Assembly (NCBI RefSeq): GCF_021134715.1
Contig: NC_060018.1
Coordinates: 5,225,501-5,289,500 of the forward strand
Length of the DNA stretch: 64,000 bases
Source of the DNA: Daphnia pulex
Lineage: Eukaryota; Arthropoda; Branchiopoda; Diplostraca; Daphniidae
Direction: 5' to 3'
The notes under the pieces are model-generated. The model ran no database searches and had not been told where the DNA came from. It saw only the letters and a list, made by a program, of their open reading frames with translations. Both the position numbers and the translations under genes were made by a program. Below are positions 27,410 through 40,100 of this stretch, piece by piece; positions within the stretch are counted from its first letter, which is position 1; every line of letters starts with the position of its first letter.

Positions 27410-30400
27410 TCAATTCAAATATGGTCGTATAACTTCGCTTTCTCGTTTTTCTTTGCTGCGATGGATTAGTCTTTCAATGATGAAGGAAACGGCCGCTAAA
27501 CCACAACCTATTCGCACATGAATTTGCCGTTTATGAATAAGTTATTGTACAAAGTACCCAAGTTTATCTTTTTACCAAAAAAGAGGACGTAGAAGGATCC
27601 TTGCATGTCGGCTACGCTGATGGCTTGAATGGTGTCACCGTCACTACCTCCGGTAGCTGTTTCAGAACAGCGATCGGCCGACGGCCAAAATTCCTGACGC
27701 CAATGTTCAATAAGTCCACCGCGTTGCATGTAAATAATCCTATAAAACAAGCATCATCAAAATATTTATGCGTATAATGCAAATCAAGATAAGAACATAG
27801 CAACTATAATATAATTAGTATGATAACTTACTCGAGATTGACCCTCTCTAAAATAGGAGAATCTCTGGGGAAAGCTAAGGCAACTTGCTGCAAGAAAAAG
27901 TTTTCAGTACCTAATCGGTAAAATGTTATGTTATGTTTAAGTGTGAATAATGAGTATGGTTAAAATCGATCACTGAAGTACCTAAAGAGAAGTCGCACGA
28001 ATTGGTTTTCATGAAATCCTGTTTCATTAGCCATTGAAGGTTAGTCTTCCACTCAATGTAGACATGCTGCTGATTTCGTATCATGTCCAAAAGCACATCG
28101 TCTGCGGTATCATGCAGGATGGCACCTTCATAAAGTTCTCTATACATTTTTTCATCCGATGTCTTATAATACCAAATAATTTCATTAGCAGTAGATTGTG
28201 GATAGACTGTTGTTCTTGCATTTTTATAAACTTACCTTGAGGTAATCTTCCAGGGCCGTTCCACGAAGGATGCCCCAAGTAAGGGAGCCTTTATTGTCGA
28301 TCAGATCCTGCAGAGTGTTGATAGGATTGGTGTACGTGGGGAATGTCAAAAAAGCGACAAGATTTCCTTAAAGTGAAGATTATCATAAGTAAATTGTTTT
28401 GTGTTTTAATAGTTTGGACAAGGTTACCTGAGTAGGCAGTCAAAACTACGATCACGAATAGCCAAAAGAAACCTACTACCATTCGACCACTCAGAGCGAT
28501 AGGCATTTCTCTTTGACCTAATATAAAAGTACATTTATTAAATTCAGTGTCACAGAAAAGCATGAGAAATATTTCGTTAGGTGATTACCCTGAAAAAGCA
28601 ACGCGCCGATACAATACCAAATATTATACCAGATGCTAAAAATTGGCGATCCTGGACGATCAGGGTAGAAGTCATAAAACGGGGTGATTTTATTGAAGGC
28701 CCAGATCAACGGACCTGCGCCAATTGTCATGGCGAAAATGGTAATCCAAGCCTATTATAGAAATACGATGAGATAAATTTTCTTAACTTTGTCATTTAGC
28801 TTAAAATAGTTACATTTGGAGTGTAAGGCTGAATGAAGAGGTACGCACGACTTAGTTGCTTAGGCCGAGCAAACATGAAAGTGTAAGGCTGGGCGTCTAG
28901 AGACATGCTAAAATTGACGGCACTCATTCGATCGGCTGTGACAGTGAACCCTGCAGCGGCAAATGCTACCTGAAATTTCCAGCATAAACAATGATTTCAG
29001 TAAAAAATCACATGGATCGCATAATAAGTACCGATCCTGTCCGAACTTGTTCCACCATGCCAGTCCACCGACTGAAGCTAAGTCGAGAGCCCCATTTACC
29101 ATCAGCGGGTTCCACAACATTGACGCTACAACAGATGGACGTTAAACATAAAATTGAAATAGATTACACTAGCAATCAGAGGAAAATTGTGTAACAAAAC
29201 CTGAAATTCAGACGGTTTCCAAGCTCTTTCGTCAGTTCCAAAACCAAACCAGTGTGGCGTACCACCTTTCCTTGGCTGTTTCGTTCAAAGATTTGCCACG
29301 GAGGAAACTGAAAAAACAAAAAGGATTATATTTGCTTACTGAACGAACTAGTAGCAACAAATTAAAATACCTCCATAGTCGTAACGTTGATGACACGCTG
29401 GCGAAGTCCTCCAGTGAAATGGGGGAAGAAATCGTCGTAGACGACAAGACCATGGGCTGCGTCCCAGACACCGACATCCAAGAGCGTTGGCTTTTTCGTT
29501 TCTTTTATTTCGATAGCCTTTATAGCCCAGTTAAGCCAACTCGAGCATTTAGTCGCGTCTTTCCACATATTCTGGCAAAAACAAAATTAAAGGGACAAGT
29601 GAATCGAGATCAAAGGATGTGGAAGAATCTATTTACTTGTAGAGTTCGAAAGATGTTGTTTCTGCGATCGCCAGCTGACGGTTTCGATCTATTCCAGTCG
29701 TCTTCGGTGGTTTGAAAATAGTGCGTCTCTTCTTCTCGGATCACCTGATGAAGAGCCTTCACATACACCTGCAATAGATTTGAAGTGTAGCACGGCAGGT
29801 CATTAACACGTTCCGATGACGAGTTTGCGTTGGCTGTTGTTTCTATATCAGAGATGTTGTACAAAAAAGATATGTTTTGTCCATCTTCCACATTCGGCAA
29901 GAAAATAGCAGGATCAGTAGAATCGGTGATTAAGAACAACCATTGGGAATAAGGATTCACCAATCCAACGTCACTAGCCTGAAAATTCAAAACTGTTTCA
30001 GAATAACGAATAAGGATATTGATGTTTGAAAGAAACCCACCGCATCAAACGCCCATAACGCAGTGTCTTGTTTAGATACCACGATGAAATTACGACCTTT
30101 AGGCCTGACCTGCAGATTCAGCAACTGAGATTCAAAGTTCTTTTTCCTGAAAACGATCAATTTGAGAATTAGGTCTAAAATTGATTTAACCAGTTGTTGC
30201 TGCTATTTACCTCAAGGCAACAGGGCCATGCAGTTTAACGACAGTTATAGCAAGAGGGTCTTTCTTATGAACAGGGCGGCTCAAGCTATCGACCAACCCA
30301 TCAAATAATTCTTTATCTAAAGAAAATTTTCATTCAAAATCACAGTTGTAATATTGCGGTGAACGTGTTTCTAAAAACACGTCCACAACAAAGCTAATAA

Positions 30401-31363
30401 CAACTTCAGAACATTTTATTTTTAAAAGTGTCGAGAAACTTACTTGCGTGCTCCTCTGCAATAACGACCGCTTCCTTCCAGTTAAGTGTGTCGCTTAAAC
30501 GCAAATCAGTAAAAATTTGAGGCAGTTCACCTCCCGTTTTCACCACCGGTACCATCAAAACGGCCCAACGAGTGATTCGAGGACAATTATCGCCTTCATC
30601 ACAAAACTCGGTTCATATCGATCGAACTCGTCTTACAGTCTGTTTATTCTTCAAAATGTAAATACTGACTTGTAATGGCGATGTGGAGGATCGGGAGGCC
30701 GGCGAGATTCTTGTCGAAACGTGTAAGAACGTCGCAGGGCAAAAGAGATAGGACAGCGTTGATATCTAAATCCAAGGAAAAACCCCAAAATTGATTCATG
30801 ATTGTTTTCTTAATTTGAGCAGAAATAAATTTTAATTTTACTTGATGGCAGTTTATCTGTCGGATTGAGATAAGTAACGTTGAATTTCTGTAGGCGGAGA
30901 TAATCTATTTCAGGACTGGACGGCATGCTGGCGACATCAAAGATTTTCGTGAACGTCTGGAGATTTCCGATAAAGTTTTTGTCCATCACCACGCCTTGAA
31001 ATGGAGAGCCCTTGAATTATAAACCGTTCACCATAAATTACATCACATATTACCTAAAGTGATGTTGCCAGTCCTGTACGGGTCGGTGTTGGTGTCGTCG
31101 TCTTTTGTTTTGTTGCCGCGCAACAGAAATTTGATGTAATCCTTCATGGTTTCTACCTGAACGGCGGCACGCTTCGCAATCTTGTGCTTGTTGTGCTTGT
31201 TGAAAAGAGCGCTGCAGTCCCCATTCTCGCAGCTAACGGGGATTAATTTCGTATCGTCGAGAAACCAGCGTTCGTCCGGACGAAGTTCCGAATACAGTTC
31301 GTAATGAGCCGATTGAACGTGAATAAAGGCGCTGGCCAGCACCAAAAGGACGCAGAGAAGCAT
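27410..31363 (-). CDS. IR93a: Ionotropic receptor, probably IR93a
   Basis: IRs are variant ionotropic glutamate receptors. IR93a is a conserved arthropod co-receptor for temperature and humidity sensing in flies. Eighteen exons join in phase: 31363-31054, 30994-30842, 30765-30670, 30593-30444, 30316-30211, 30146-30041, 29978-29637, 29571-29371, 29307-29201, 29125-29032, 28969-28814, 28751-28589, 28517-28428, 28366-28236, 28162-27982, 27910-27832, 27739-27576 and 27507-27410. They give about 908 aa. The signal peptide is MLLCVLLVLASAFIHVQS. A large amino-terminal domain follows. The ligand-binding lobes include VVEPADGKWGSRLSFSRWTG and VAFAAAGFTVTADRMSAVNF. M1 and the pore loop include IFSIWYNIWYCIGALLFQGG. 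M3 is FFWLFVIVVLTAYSGNLVAF. The last exon carries M4. The start chosen is the Met beginning the signal peptide. The acceptor at 30593 has a weak pyrimidine tract and is the least certain junction. IR family is certain; IR93a rests on ligand-binding-domain resemblance. Confidence 0.85.
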
Positions 31364-32138
31364 CGCGTCTTGATCTCGAGGATCTCTGTGGCTAAATGAG
31401 ATCAAATAATCGGTGATCCGGTCGGGATATTGAAAGGCTCGTCCCCATTTCGAGATTTAGAATCTGCGTCGCCAACGGACACGGTCCTCTTTCATTGTTG
31501 ATGAATTGGATACGGGAAAGCATCACAAACCGTTGCCACAACACACAGATTTCCAATACCTAATTTGAAATTCTGACGGCGGCAAACAAGAGCAACGGTC
31601 AAATGCACCGTCGTAGACCGGTATGTATTTACATCACGCCAAATATATATACCATGTAATAGAAATGACACGGTATTTTAGAAAAAAAAAATACGAAAAA
31701 ATTAAAACGTTATAATCAACCATAAAGGTTTTTCAATTGAAAATAAAAAAATGGTTAGAGATCAAGCGGATTCGTCAGCAATCAAAGCGCGAAGAGGGGA
31801 GCGACGGGAGCGAATTGGGAATTGTAAAATCAATCTCCAAAAGCCAAAAGAAGCAAAGTTTTTCAATGTAAGGTTACTGATGATGTATGATGACAATGAT
31901 GTCAACTACTGTTCAAGGGCTACAATGAGTCGACGAGTCCATCAACCGAATATAAAGAGGATAAGAGCCTTATTGCGCCTCAAATACAAGGGTATAGGAT
32001 TGGGAGGGAAGAATAAAAGGAAAAAGAAAAAAAGGATCAATGCCGGATTGATTTTCTGGATTCGGTTCCGATCATTTCCTTTTGTCCGCCCAAGTCTTTT
32101 CTCCTGAAAATTCAAAGGGCACGTCGTCTGGTTCCCCG
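31364..32138. other. Intergenic interval between IR93a and the orphan GPCR
   Basis: This holds the 5' flank of the IR gene and the 3' flank of the GPCR, both on the minus strand. AT-rich runs lie near 31640-31750. A Lys-rich plus-strand open frame at 31751-32107 looks incidental. Confidence 0.5.
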
Positions 32139-35100
32139 TCAGACGTGCCAGTTGCCAGGCGGTTTCCCGTTGCGACGTTTCTCCTGCTGATACGACGACG
32201 CAGCAGCCGGTGTTCGCGCCGAGTCCACCACTCGACTCGACCGGTTGCCATCGTCGTCGTCTTCGTCGTCATGGTTACGGTGCAATCTATGCAAATGATG
32301 CAAAGAGTTGGAAGAGAGACTCCTTTCGAGAATTTCACCCCAGATCCGCTCGTCGTGTTCGACGGTGCCGACGGATCGACCGGGCGAGCAGCACGGAGAT
32401 GCCACCACCTGAACGGCCGCGTTGATGACCGACGAAGGCGGCGGTGGGAGGAAAATTTGAGGCAGATGCTGGATGCCACGTATGGGAGTCGTGGGTCCCG
32501 TAGCCGGCGAATTGGGATGCGGCTTGATTACGTTCACGAACGTACTCCCCACGTTGGGATGAATCTCGCAAGGCGGTGCGGCCAGGCCGTTGACGGTCGA
32601 TATCTCCGTGGCCCACGTCGAAGATCGCCCTATTGAAGCCAATGGAAATAGGGAGATTATACAACCGACTACCGCAGAAAGACTAAAAAGATTAGCACCA
32701 GAACTTTGTGGGGCATCTAAAACTATTGACGTAAAATGGCAAACGATTCTCCCCTGGTGCCAACCGGAGGGAGGATTCAGGGTTTCAGGGCGAGCGCACC
32801 AGAATTTCAATTTTAGGGAAACTCAAAGGGGGAAAATCAAAGGGATGATGGAATTTAATAGTGAGTCAATCGCATATACTTGTGGGTTGAGAGTAATTGT
32901 TGGTGTAGCAGCAAGCGCACGCCAACGAGAGAATGTGCCGAACGCCGTCTCTAATCGGCGGACAGAGCAGCCAGCAGAGCAATGGATTCCAAATACCCAT
33001 GCTCAGCGAGCTCCAAGTGATTACAAAGTCCAACCACGGCGCCACCTGACATCACATTCAGATTGTACGTAACATAGAATTTAACAAGTTTTATAATGAG
33101 TGAAAGTCAATTGATCCCTTTGCTACTTTTGTTTCACGGCCAATGTTCCAAATTTAGATTCACTTTGATTTTTTTGATCGGGCGACCAACTCACCTCATT
33201 GCCGAGACAGGCGACGATGATTTGCTTAATGATCCACGGCGTAGAGTTGATAATGAACGCCAAAGACATGGTGGCGACGGACCGAGTCACCGCCTCTTCC
33301 ACCTTGACCTTTTTTTATTACCGCCCACCCAAGGAAAATAAAAAAATTCATCTCATTATGTATCCGGATCAATACATATGTCTGACGTGAAAAAATATAA
33401 CGTTACGTTGCAGTATCCTTCTGTGCAATGGTCATTGCACTCATAACGGGTGGCCGTTTTGACGAGGCTCTGCCCGGCTGCTGCTGCTGCTGGCAGCGTT
33501 CTCGTTGTTGTCGGAACTAATCGTTGGCTGCTGTTGTGCGAATGGAAGACGGTGCCGTAGACGTAAAGGAGGGTCATCGTCGTCGGAAAGTAGAGTAAGC
33601 ACGTGCTGACCAACATGAGAACGCCAGTTTGGGGCACTGGCGCACATCCGGCCAGACCGTCGTTGCTGCAATTAAAAACAAGATTGTCATTGTTGTTTTA
33701 TTTGGCCTCGTTATACATAGCCAACGACGGGGGTACCTATAGTCGAAGGCCTTGTAGGGCAACACCATGCAAGTGTAGTAGGCGAAGGAGAGGCCCCAAG
33801 TCGTGCCAGCCACCCAAACGCAAAGCTGCAAAGCGAAACATGTATAAGAATTAGCATATACACTTTTGAATGACAAATTAGATGACAAATAATCGGATTG
33901 ACGCGACGTGGATTTTGTAATATTGTTAGCCAGAACATAAGGAGAGCTCACGGAGAAAGGTGCGTCATAGAACATTTGAATTCAACCGTAACGACATGAA
34001 TGCTGCTTCATATATCATATCGACTATTTTATTCATGTGAAGGAACTTTTAGATAGTAACTCCCTTTTTTTTTGTCTTTGGCGGGTTTCTCGCAATTGAC
34101 TATTCAATAGCCGCGAGTAAATTTTTCAACCCAATATAATAGCTCAAGTTTTTTTTTTCTTTGGCATGAACGATGCCCTCCTCCCGGCTATGGGAGTTGC
34201 TATACATAACTCTTACTTTTTCGTTTTAAATCAAACACTAAATACAAATTGTTTTCTTCAGCCTTCTTTTCTCCCCCCGTCACAGGGGGATCCACCCCCC
34301 TGATGAATACACATGTTGGACCAGTTCCAAAGTCTATACTACACCGCGGCCATAGATAAACCGCAGTATCATCACGTTTCCTCTTTTTATTCTATCCTAT
34401 ATACATACATATATTTCGTTCGGTTCCGTGAACGCGCCGATGCACCACAGCATATACTTGATGCGTCTGCCTTTCCATCTTCAATGACCCATTGCGCGAG
34501 CAACCGCAGCCATTGTGGACATTTTCTTACTTTTTTTTATCATGTCGTACATCGTGCAGCTTAGATAATATAGTATACATACATTTACACACACACGCTT
34601 GTGTCTAGCGATGACATTTGGCCCGGAAAAGGCCATTGACTCACTTTTTCACGTTGCCGACTATTAGCAGCACTAGTTCGGCTAGCTTCGTGCTCGCGAG
34701 CGTGTGTCGGGAGCGAAACAAGGAGCGATGGCGAATAGGCGTTGGGATGTGTACACGACGGTGTATATAGAGAGAACTGTCGCCGAATAAATCACATTTA
34801 TCTTACAAGCGCGGGTGAGAGAGCTCTCAACTTGTCTTTTTATTTGGCACAGCCCCACATTCACCGGCGGCTGCTCCTGTCGCCGATGATTTGTTTTCGT
34901 CGGTCAAATGGCCATCTCTCATCGTCATCATCTCAACGCGAGTGTGGGTGTAGACACTCTTTTTCTGATCTTGTTTATGGTCTCTTCCTATCTCGCTATC
35001 AATCTTGTTTGCCTCTCTCGATACAAGGAAACGATATCATTCGACCGCATTATTTAGACCGACGCTAGTAAAAGACAGTAGTACCTTGGAAGAGGCTAGT

Positions 35101-37163
35101 TGCAGGTATCGATGCCGGCGAGTAGCGAAGATGTAGCGATCCAGGGCCACCAATATCCACAGGATGGAACTGTGCTGACTCAGCGAGCCTAGCAACACGG
35201 CCTATTGAAAAAGAAATAACAAACAAAAAGAATATCGTCATCAATTCAAATGTTAAGACTCCACCCACTAGAAAATTTTGGCTTTTGCGTTGCCCAATCT
35301 TCTTTGAAACTGCCCGTAAAAAATGGAGGGCAGTTATCTGGAACGGGAATCGTCAGTCGATAACTGTTGCCAAAATCCCTCGTTAAAGGTGACTTTATGT
35401 CCCGATTTTTTTGCCCCCCCCCCCCTCTATTCCCGCTGATGGAGCAAATGTAAAGAGACGCGTTCGCTCCTCCCAGGAAGGACAAGAAGAAAAAAAAAAT
35501 CCCAGACATTCCCGATGGCCATGAAAATCAAGTGGTTGCAGCAGTGGAATGATTTCCCGTAAAAAGCGAAATGGATGATGACGCAACTTACTTGTATTTG
35601 GCAGAGAAGGACTCCGTAGGGCCAGCAACCGATCAAACTGGGGTAAATATTCCAGACGGTGACTAATAACCCGGTGGCGACGTGATTGGTGGCGATCGAT
35701 GTGAGTAAACAGCGCGTCTGTCGAATCGGCAGCGCAACAGCGACGGGCGACGACGACGACAAACAGGAACGCACACAAAAATTTCCCCATCCATTCCATT
35801 GAGTCGTCCATCAATCAGGAAGCAGAGGCGCAGCATAGAGAGACAATAGAGGGAAAAAAACGAACAAATCCATTCAAGATTGATATAGCTGCTCTATTGG
35901 CAATCTAAAATGTGAGAACGCAAACAAGCCGGCGGCCTCTATACTAATGTCATAGAGATGGCCCTAATTGATGATGGAGCACACGAGTCGATTAATCAGG
36001 CGACACAACGAGCAGCAGCAGCCCCCCAGTACTACTGATGGACTCGGTCGTTCCTATAGTTCCAATTTGCACCGCTTTTCACCCGTGCGAGAGTTTCTAG
36101 ACATTAATACAGTCGCTCCCCCCCACCACTATCATTCATGCTCGTAGAAACAAAAATCAATAGGGCAAATAACGAGTTCAACCATTTTTTGTCTCTTTTC
36201 CCCGAAATCTTTTAGAGAAAGACGATGGGGTACAAGTATAAAACATTCAAACGAGCTCGGCAAGCCGCAAGCTTTTGACGACAGTCATTTCATAAAAAAG
36301 TCCAATAAATCAAGTTAAAAGTATGAATCGTTTTTGCTCCCCTATGGCGAGTAGTACTGGTCCAACGTCGATATAAAGTTTGGCAATTGGAATTCAAACG
36401 ATTTGCCGCATCAGACGCCCATCGTTTTCGAAAAAGCAATTTCTTCCTTCCTTCCTTCCTTCCTTCCTTGATCCGTTCATCAAAGTAGAGGGACGAGAGA
36501 AAGAAAGTAAGACCAACTGAATCTGAACATTATGCAGATTGCTATACAGGGGGTTTAGCGTGAGCATCAATGTAGCCGAGGGGCGTCTACTGCGTTCTAT
36601 ACTGCTGTATGCATATTCTATGCTACAGCCCCGAGGATTTGGTCCGCAACTCTGCGTCTGGAAATATCCAATCTGCCTCCCCCTCTCCTCGCCACCCCAT
36701 GATAAATGGCCGTCAGAGAGAAAAGGAGCGATGGATCTTTTATACCTCATGCAATGGCAAAAAGAAAAGAGGCGAGACGACAGAGCGGAATAGTTGGGTG
36801 CGCAATATATACAGCAGCCTACTAGTATATGTATATGCTAGGAAAACCGGATGAGAGACGAACTTGGAATTGAAGGATTCCGGCCGAGTATTTACAGTTG
36901 ACGGCGAGAGCGAGGATCAAGTTGCCCGAGATTAATCCACACGTGACGACGAGGACGACGGCGCAGCGGAATAGGTCGTAGCCGGAGAGAGATGACCCGG
37001 TAGCCAGGACCAATCCCCAATCGTGAGACTGTGCTGTACTACTGGGGGTCGATGACAATAATAAAGTCGAGGAATTGCTGATGGCCGACTTGCCCGGACC
37101 GTGGAGGCTGGACCATTGGCAACTCTGATTGTACACGGTCGGCGAGTACATCAACAGGACCAT
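32139..37163 (-). CDS. Orphan rhodopsin-like (class A) GPCR
   Basis: Exons 37163-36864, 35717-35592, 35201-35085, 33825-33737, 33665-33407, 33302-33195, 33045-32880 and 32629-32139 join in phase to about 551 aa. The N-terminus carries NQS and NSS glycosylation sites. TM1 is VVLVVTCGLISGNLILAL, with the conserved GN. TM2 is ATGLLVTVWNIYPSLIG. The extracellular Cys is in PYGVLLCQIQ, and TM3 ends in LVALDRYIFATRR, a DRY box. TM4 is LCVWVAGTTWGLSFAYY. The loop-2 Cys is in LAGCAPVPQ. TM6 is VATMSLAFIINSTPWIIKQI. TM7 is FVITWSSLSMGIWNPLLCWL. TM6 lacks the usual CWxP, and TM7 has NPLLC in place of NPxxY. Reading on past 32880 instead gives a stop at 32866 and a 392-aa form with a 20-30 residue tail. 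The ligand is unknown. The longest introns (1.1-1.3 kb) follow TM1 and TM3. Confidence 0.88.
36442..36469. repeat. (TTCC)n microsatellite
   Basis: About seven uninterrupted copies of the TTCC tetranucleotide lie in the first GPCR coding intron. Confidence 0.85.
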
Positions 37164-40100
37164 CGCTACCGAATTGCACCGTAATGACGGCCCACTATCT
37201 TATTGTCGTAGAGTCACAGCACCTCACCAGCACAAGCACCATTGTATAGACGTAAGCGGACGACAGCAGGAGCGTCGCAACACAAGAGGCCGGAGCCTCG
37301 CCAATCACTGAGCGCTCCTAGCCGGCAGACCTTCAGCTTTACAAGCAAAGGAAGGAGGGGAGCAGCAGAGTCGACGCCGACGCTCAAGATCCTTCCCCCA
37401 AAAAATATTCTTTCTTCCTCGACTCGGGAGCGCCCAGACCGATCCTCGCTCGCCTTGGCACTTGTCGGGGACCTTTTATAACTCGTCGTCGCTCAATTCC
37501 TCCCTCGACAGATAAAACACACATACAAGGCCTGTAATGAACAAACTATTACGCAAGAAACTACTGCGATCTTGCGTAATCCCGAAACCTTATAAAGGGG
37601 AAGGAGGAGACAAAGGATTTCGACGGAATACAGCCCCCTCCATCCCTATTCCAGCTTGATGGTGGAATATCGGCAGTGGCTTTCTGAAACAAAATTGACT
37701 TGCCGGGAAGATGTATTACGTCGGCGAGTACGGTCGGACTGCGTATGTAGGTCAAATGTTATTATGCGCTGGATTGTGAGAAAATGCTGCCAGAGATGGA
37801 AAGAGACAGGAATTGGACAGTCTAGAGGCCAAAGAGACGGAGACCGAGAGAGACAAGGATATAGTTGAGTTTTCTAGATGGAATCAGATTTCCCACTGGC
37901 TTACATGTAACCATGAGAGACGGCGACATTCGCCATTCGGGAAGCGACAGCTCGGACGGCAGTATAACAAAGAGTTCCAACTCTCTCTCGCTCTCTTTCT
38001 CTCAAGTGCAGAGGGAATAGAGCAAGAGCAGAGCACGCTATGGAAGGGCAGAAAACTTTTATTCCCCTCCATCTCTCGAAACAAAAAAAAAGGAGCGATC
38101 GAACAGCATGTATCAAGAAAGGCAGTTCAAGGAGAGTCGGCAAGGATATATAGATTCTCTTTCGTCTTCTTTTGTAGGTCTATTACGGCCACTGCAAAAA
38201 AGGAAAAAAGAGAGAGCCAAGATGGCTGCATTTCTCCGTACGGTAGGAGCATAACAAATCTTTATAGAAAATTTATGAGAATTACTGCCGCATGGTAACG
38301 GGATCACCATTTTTCTTGGTAAATGGCGAACAACAGTCAGCTGGCGGATTCCAAAACAAAATGGCAATTTTTAAAAGCAAAACAAGAACAATGTTTACTG
38401 AAGATTTAGACATGGCGAAAAAAAAAACGTGCAACTCTCGTTATGTAGAAAGAAAGACAATATGTTCGGAAATCCCAGTGTGATCGAAAACCTAATCCGT
38501 CAGTAAACATGTCGGAGAACAAAGGTCTGGCAGTGTTAATCAAATCGGATGCTTCCTATTTCTCGCTATTTGTTATCTAACCCTGTCAAATCGTCGGAAA
38601 CATTACGACACAAAGAATGTACAATTAGAATCCGCCAGGTTTCTTATAGCACGTTATTTATAGGCCTAAGGAAAAATAAGGAATTGAATCTCAACACGCC
38701 TGAACGTCGGTTTCGGTGATTGCGTGAAACACGCGAGTTGATTTATTCCCAGAACCCAAACAAAAAAGGAAATACGATCAATTTCAGGCCTTTTTTCTCT
38801 TTTTTCTTTAAAAAAAAAGGCCAATCTAAGGGACCTACACTTGTAGACCTGCAAGCAGATTCTGTTCATCTCAGTGGAGAGGAAGAAGAAAAAAAAGGAA
38901 AAAGACGAAGGAGAAAAAGAAAAAAAAAAGGACGACAACTCGGGAATCCATTGAGAAATACCCTAAGGTTCTTTTTCTTCGTGAAGCAAAAAAGACGAGG
39001 CGCGTGCCCTTCTCTTTTTTGCCGTCCATCTCGGGGCACAGCGAATAGGCCCATCCAATTTAGAGACGACAGAAAAAGACGGCGGCCTTTTTTCTTTTTC
39101 TCCGGGAGCGAGCGGGAGACACGCGCGCCCCCGCACCTAATCGATAAATGTGTAGAAACAGAACGTGCAGAGGAGGCCAGCAGGGCTCGTTCCTGATTCC
39201 GACCATCTTTGTTCTATACAGAGCAAATGTGCATGCACACTATGGGAACTAGGATCGTTTTCATCTGCTCTCGTAAATGAAAGGAGCATGTTGACAAGGA
39301 CACGAAGGAGATGTAGAAATAAGATCTCAACAGCCAGTCTGTTATCGCTCTGGGAATGATTATGTTCTTGTCGGTATCACGCAATAATCGTTCGCTTCTT
39401 AACTCATCGTGTATCGTCACCACTTCATCAGTGGGAGATCCAATTTCCTCTTTGATTCGGTGGCTTTTCTTTACCATCTTTTGTTTTCTCTTGAGACTTT
39501 ATTGTGGTGTGTGTTTATTTATAGCTGGACGAACTTTTCCTTCTCCAAAAGGACAGGGGCGGAATCTATCGTCTATGGCGAGTCAGAACTCCCGGCCTCT
39601 CATTCCGCCTCATTTCCTTCAAATGCAACTGAATCCATCCAGCCACCATGCCAAATCCACCTCTCTCACGCCAAATGCCTTCATCAGGACAACATTATCT
39701 GATTCTGCCAGAGTGAATGAGGTGAGGTTAAGTTGCCTATAGCTCTGCGGCCATTGTTTCTTATATACCATTATGTTGGCATTAAGAGGTCGGAGGGTAC
39801 GATTCGGAAATCGAAAACGGGAAGGAAGGATTTCATTTGATTTCACTCGATTAGACTTGAGGATTATTTCTTTTGGCTACAAATACAAAGAAATAACACA
39901 ATAGTCGTATTCCTAACTCTAATATTTCGAATTCAATTTAATTGCGTCCAACGTCAAGGTTAGGAGGGGAAATGTTTTAATCCATTAACAAATTCATGCT
40001 ACACGCAACAGGAGTGCCAAATTTATTGTACGTGGTTGGCCTCACGACTCGCTAGGAAGTTAACACCGTGAATTTCTTATGCTTCAAGAATTATTCATAA

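Noticed and set aside
32082-32636. 184-codon plus-strand open frame, Arg/Ser-rich
   Set aside because: It is antisense to the in-phase GPCR tail exon 32629-32139. The composition is a mirror of that exon and no family resemblance was seen.
38720-39196. 158-codon plus-strand frame rich in Lys and Arg
   Set aside because: It is driven by poly-purine runs (AAAAAAGG), which read as KKRK in any frame.
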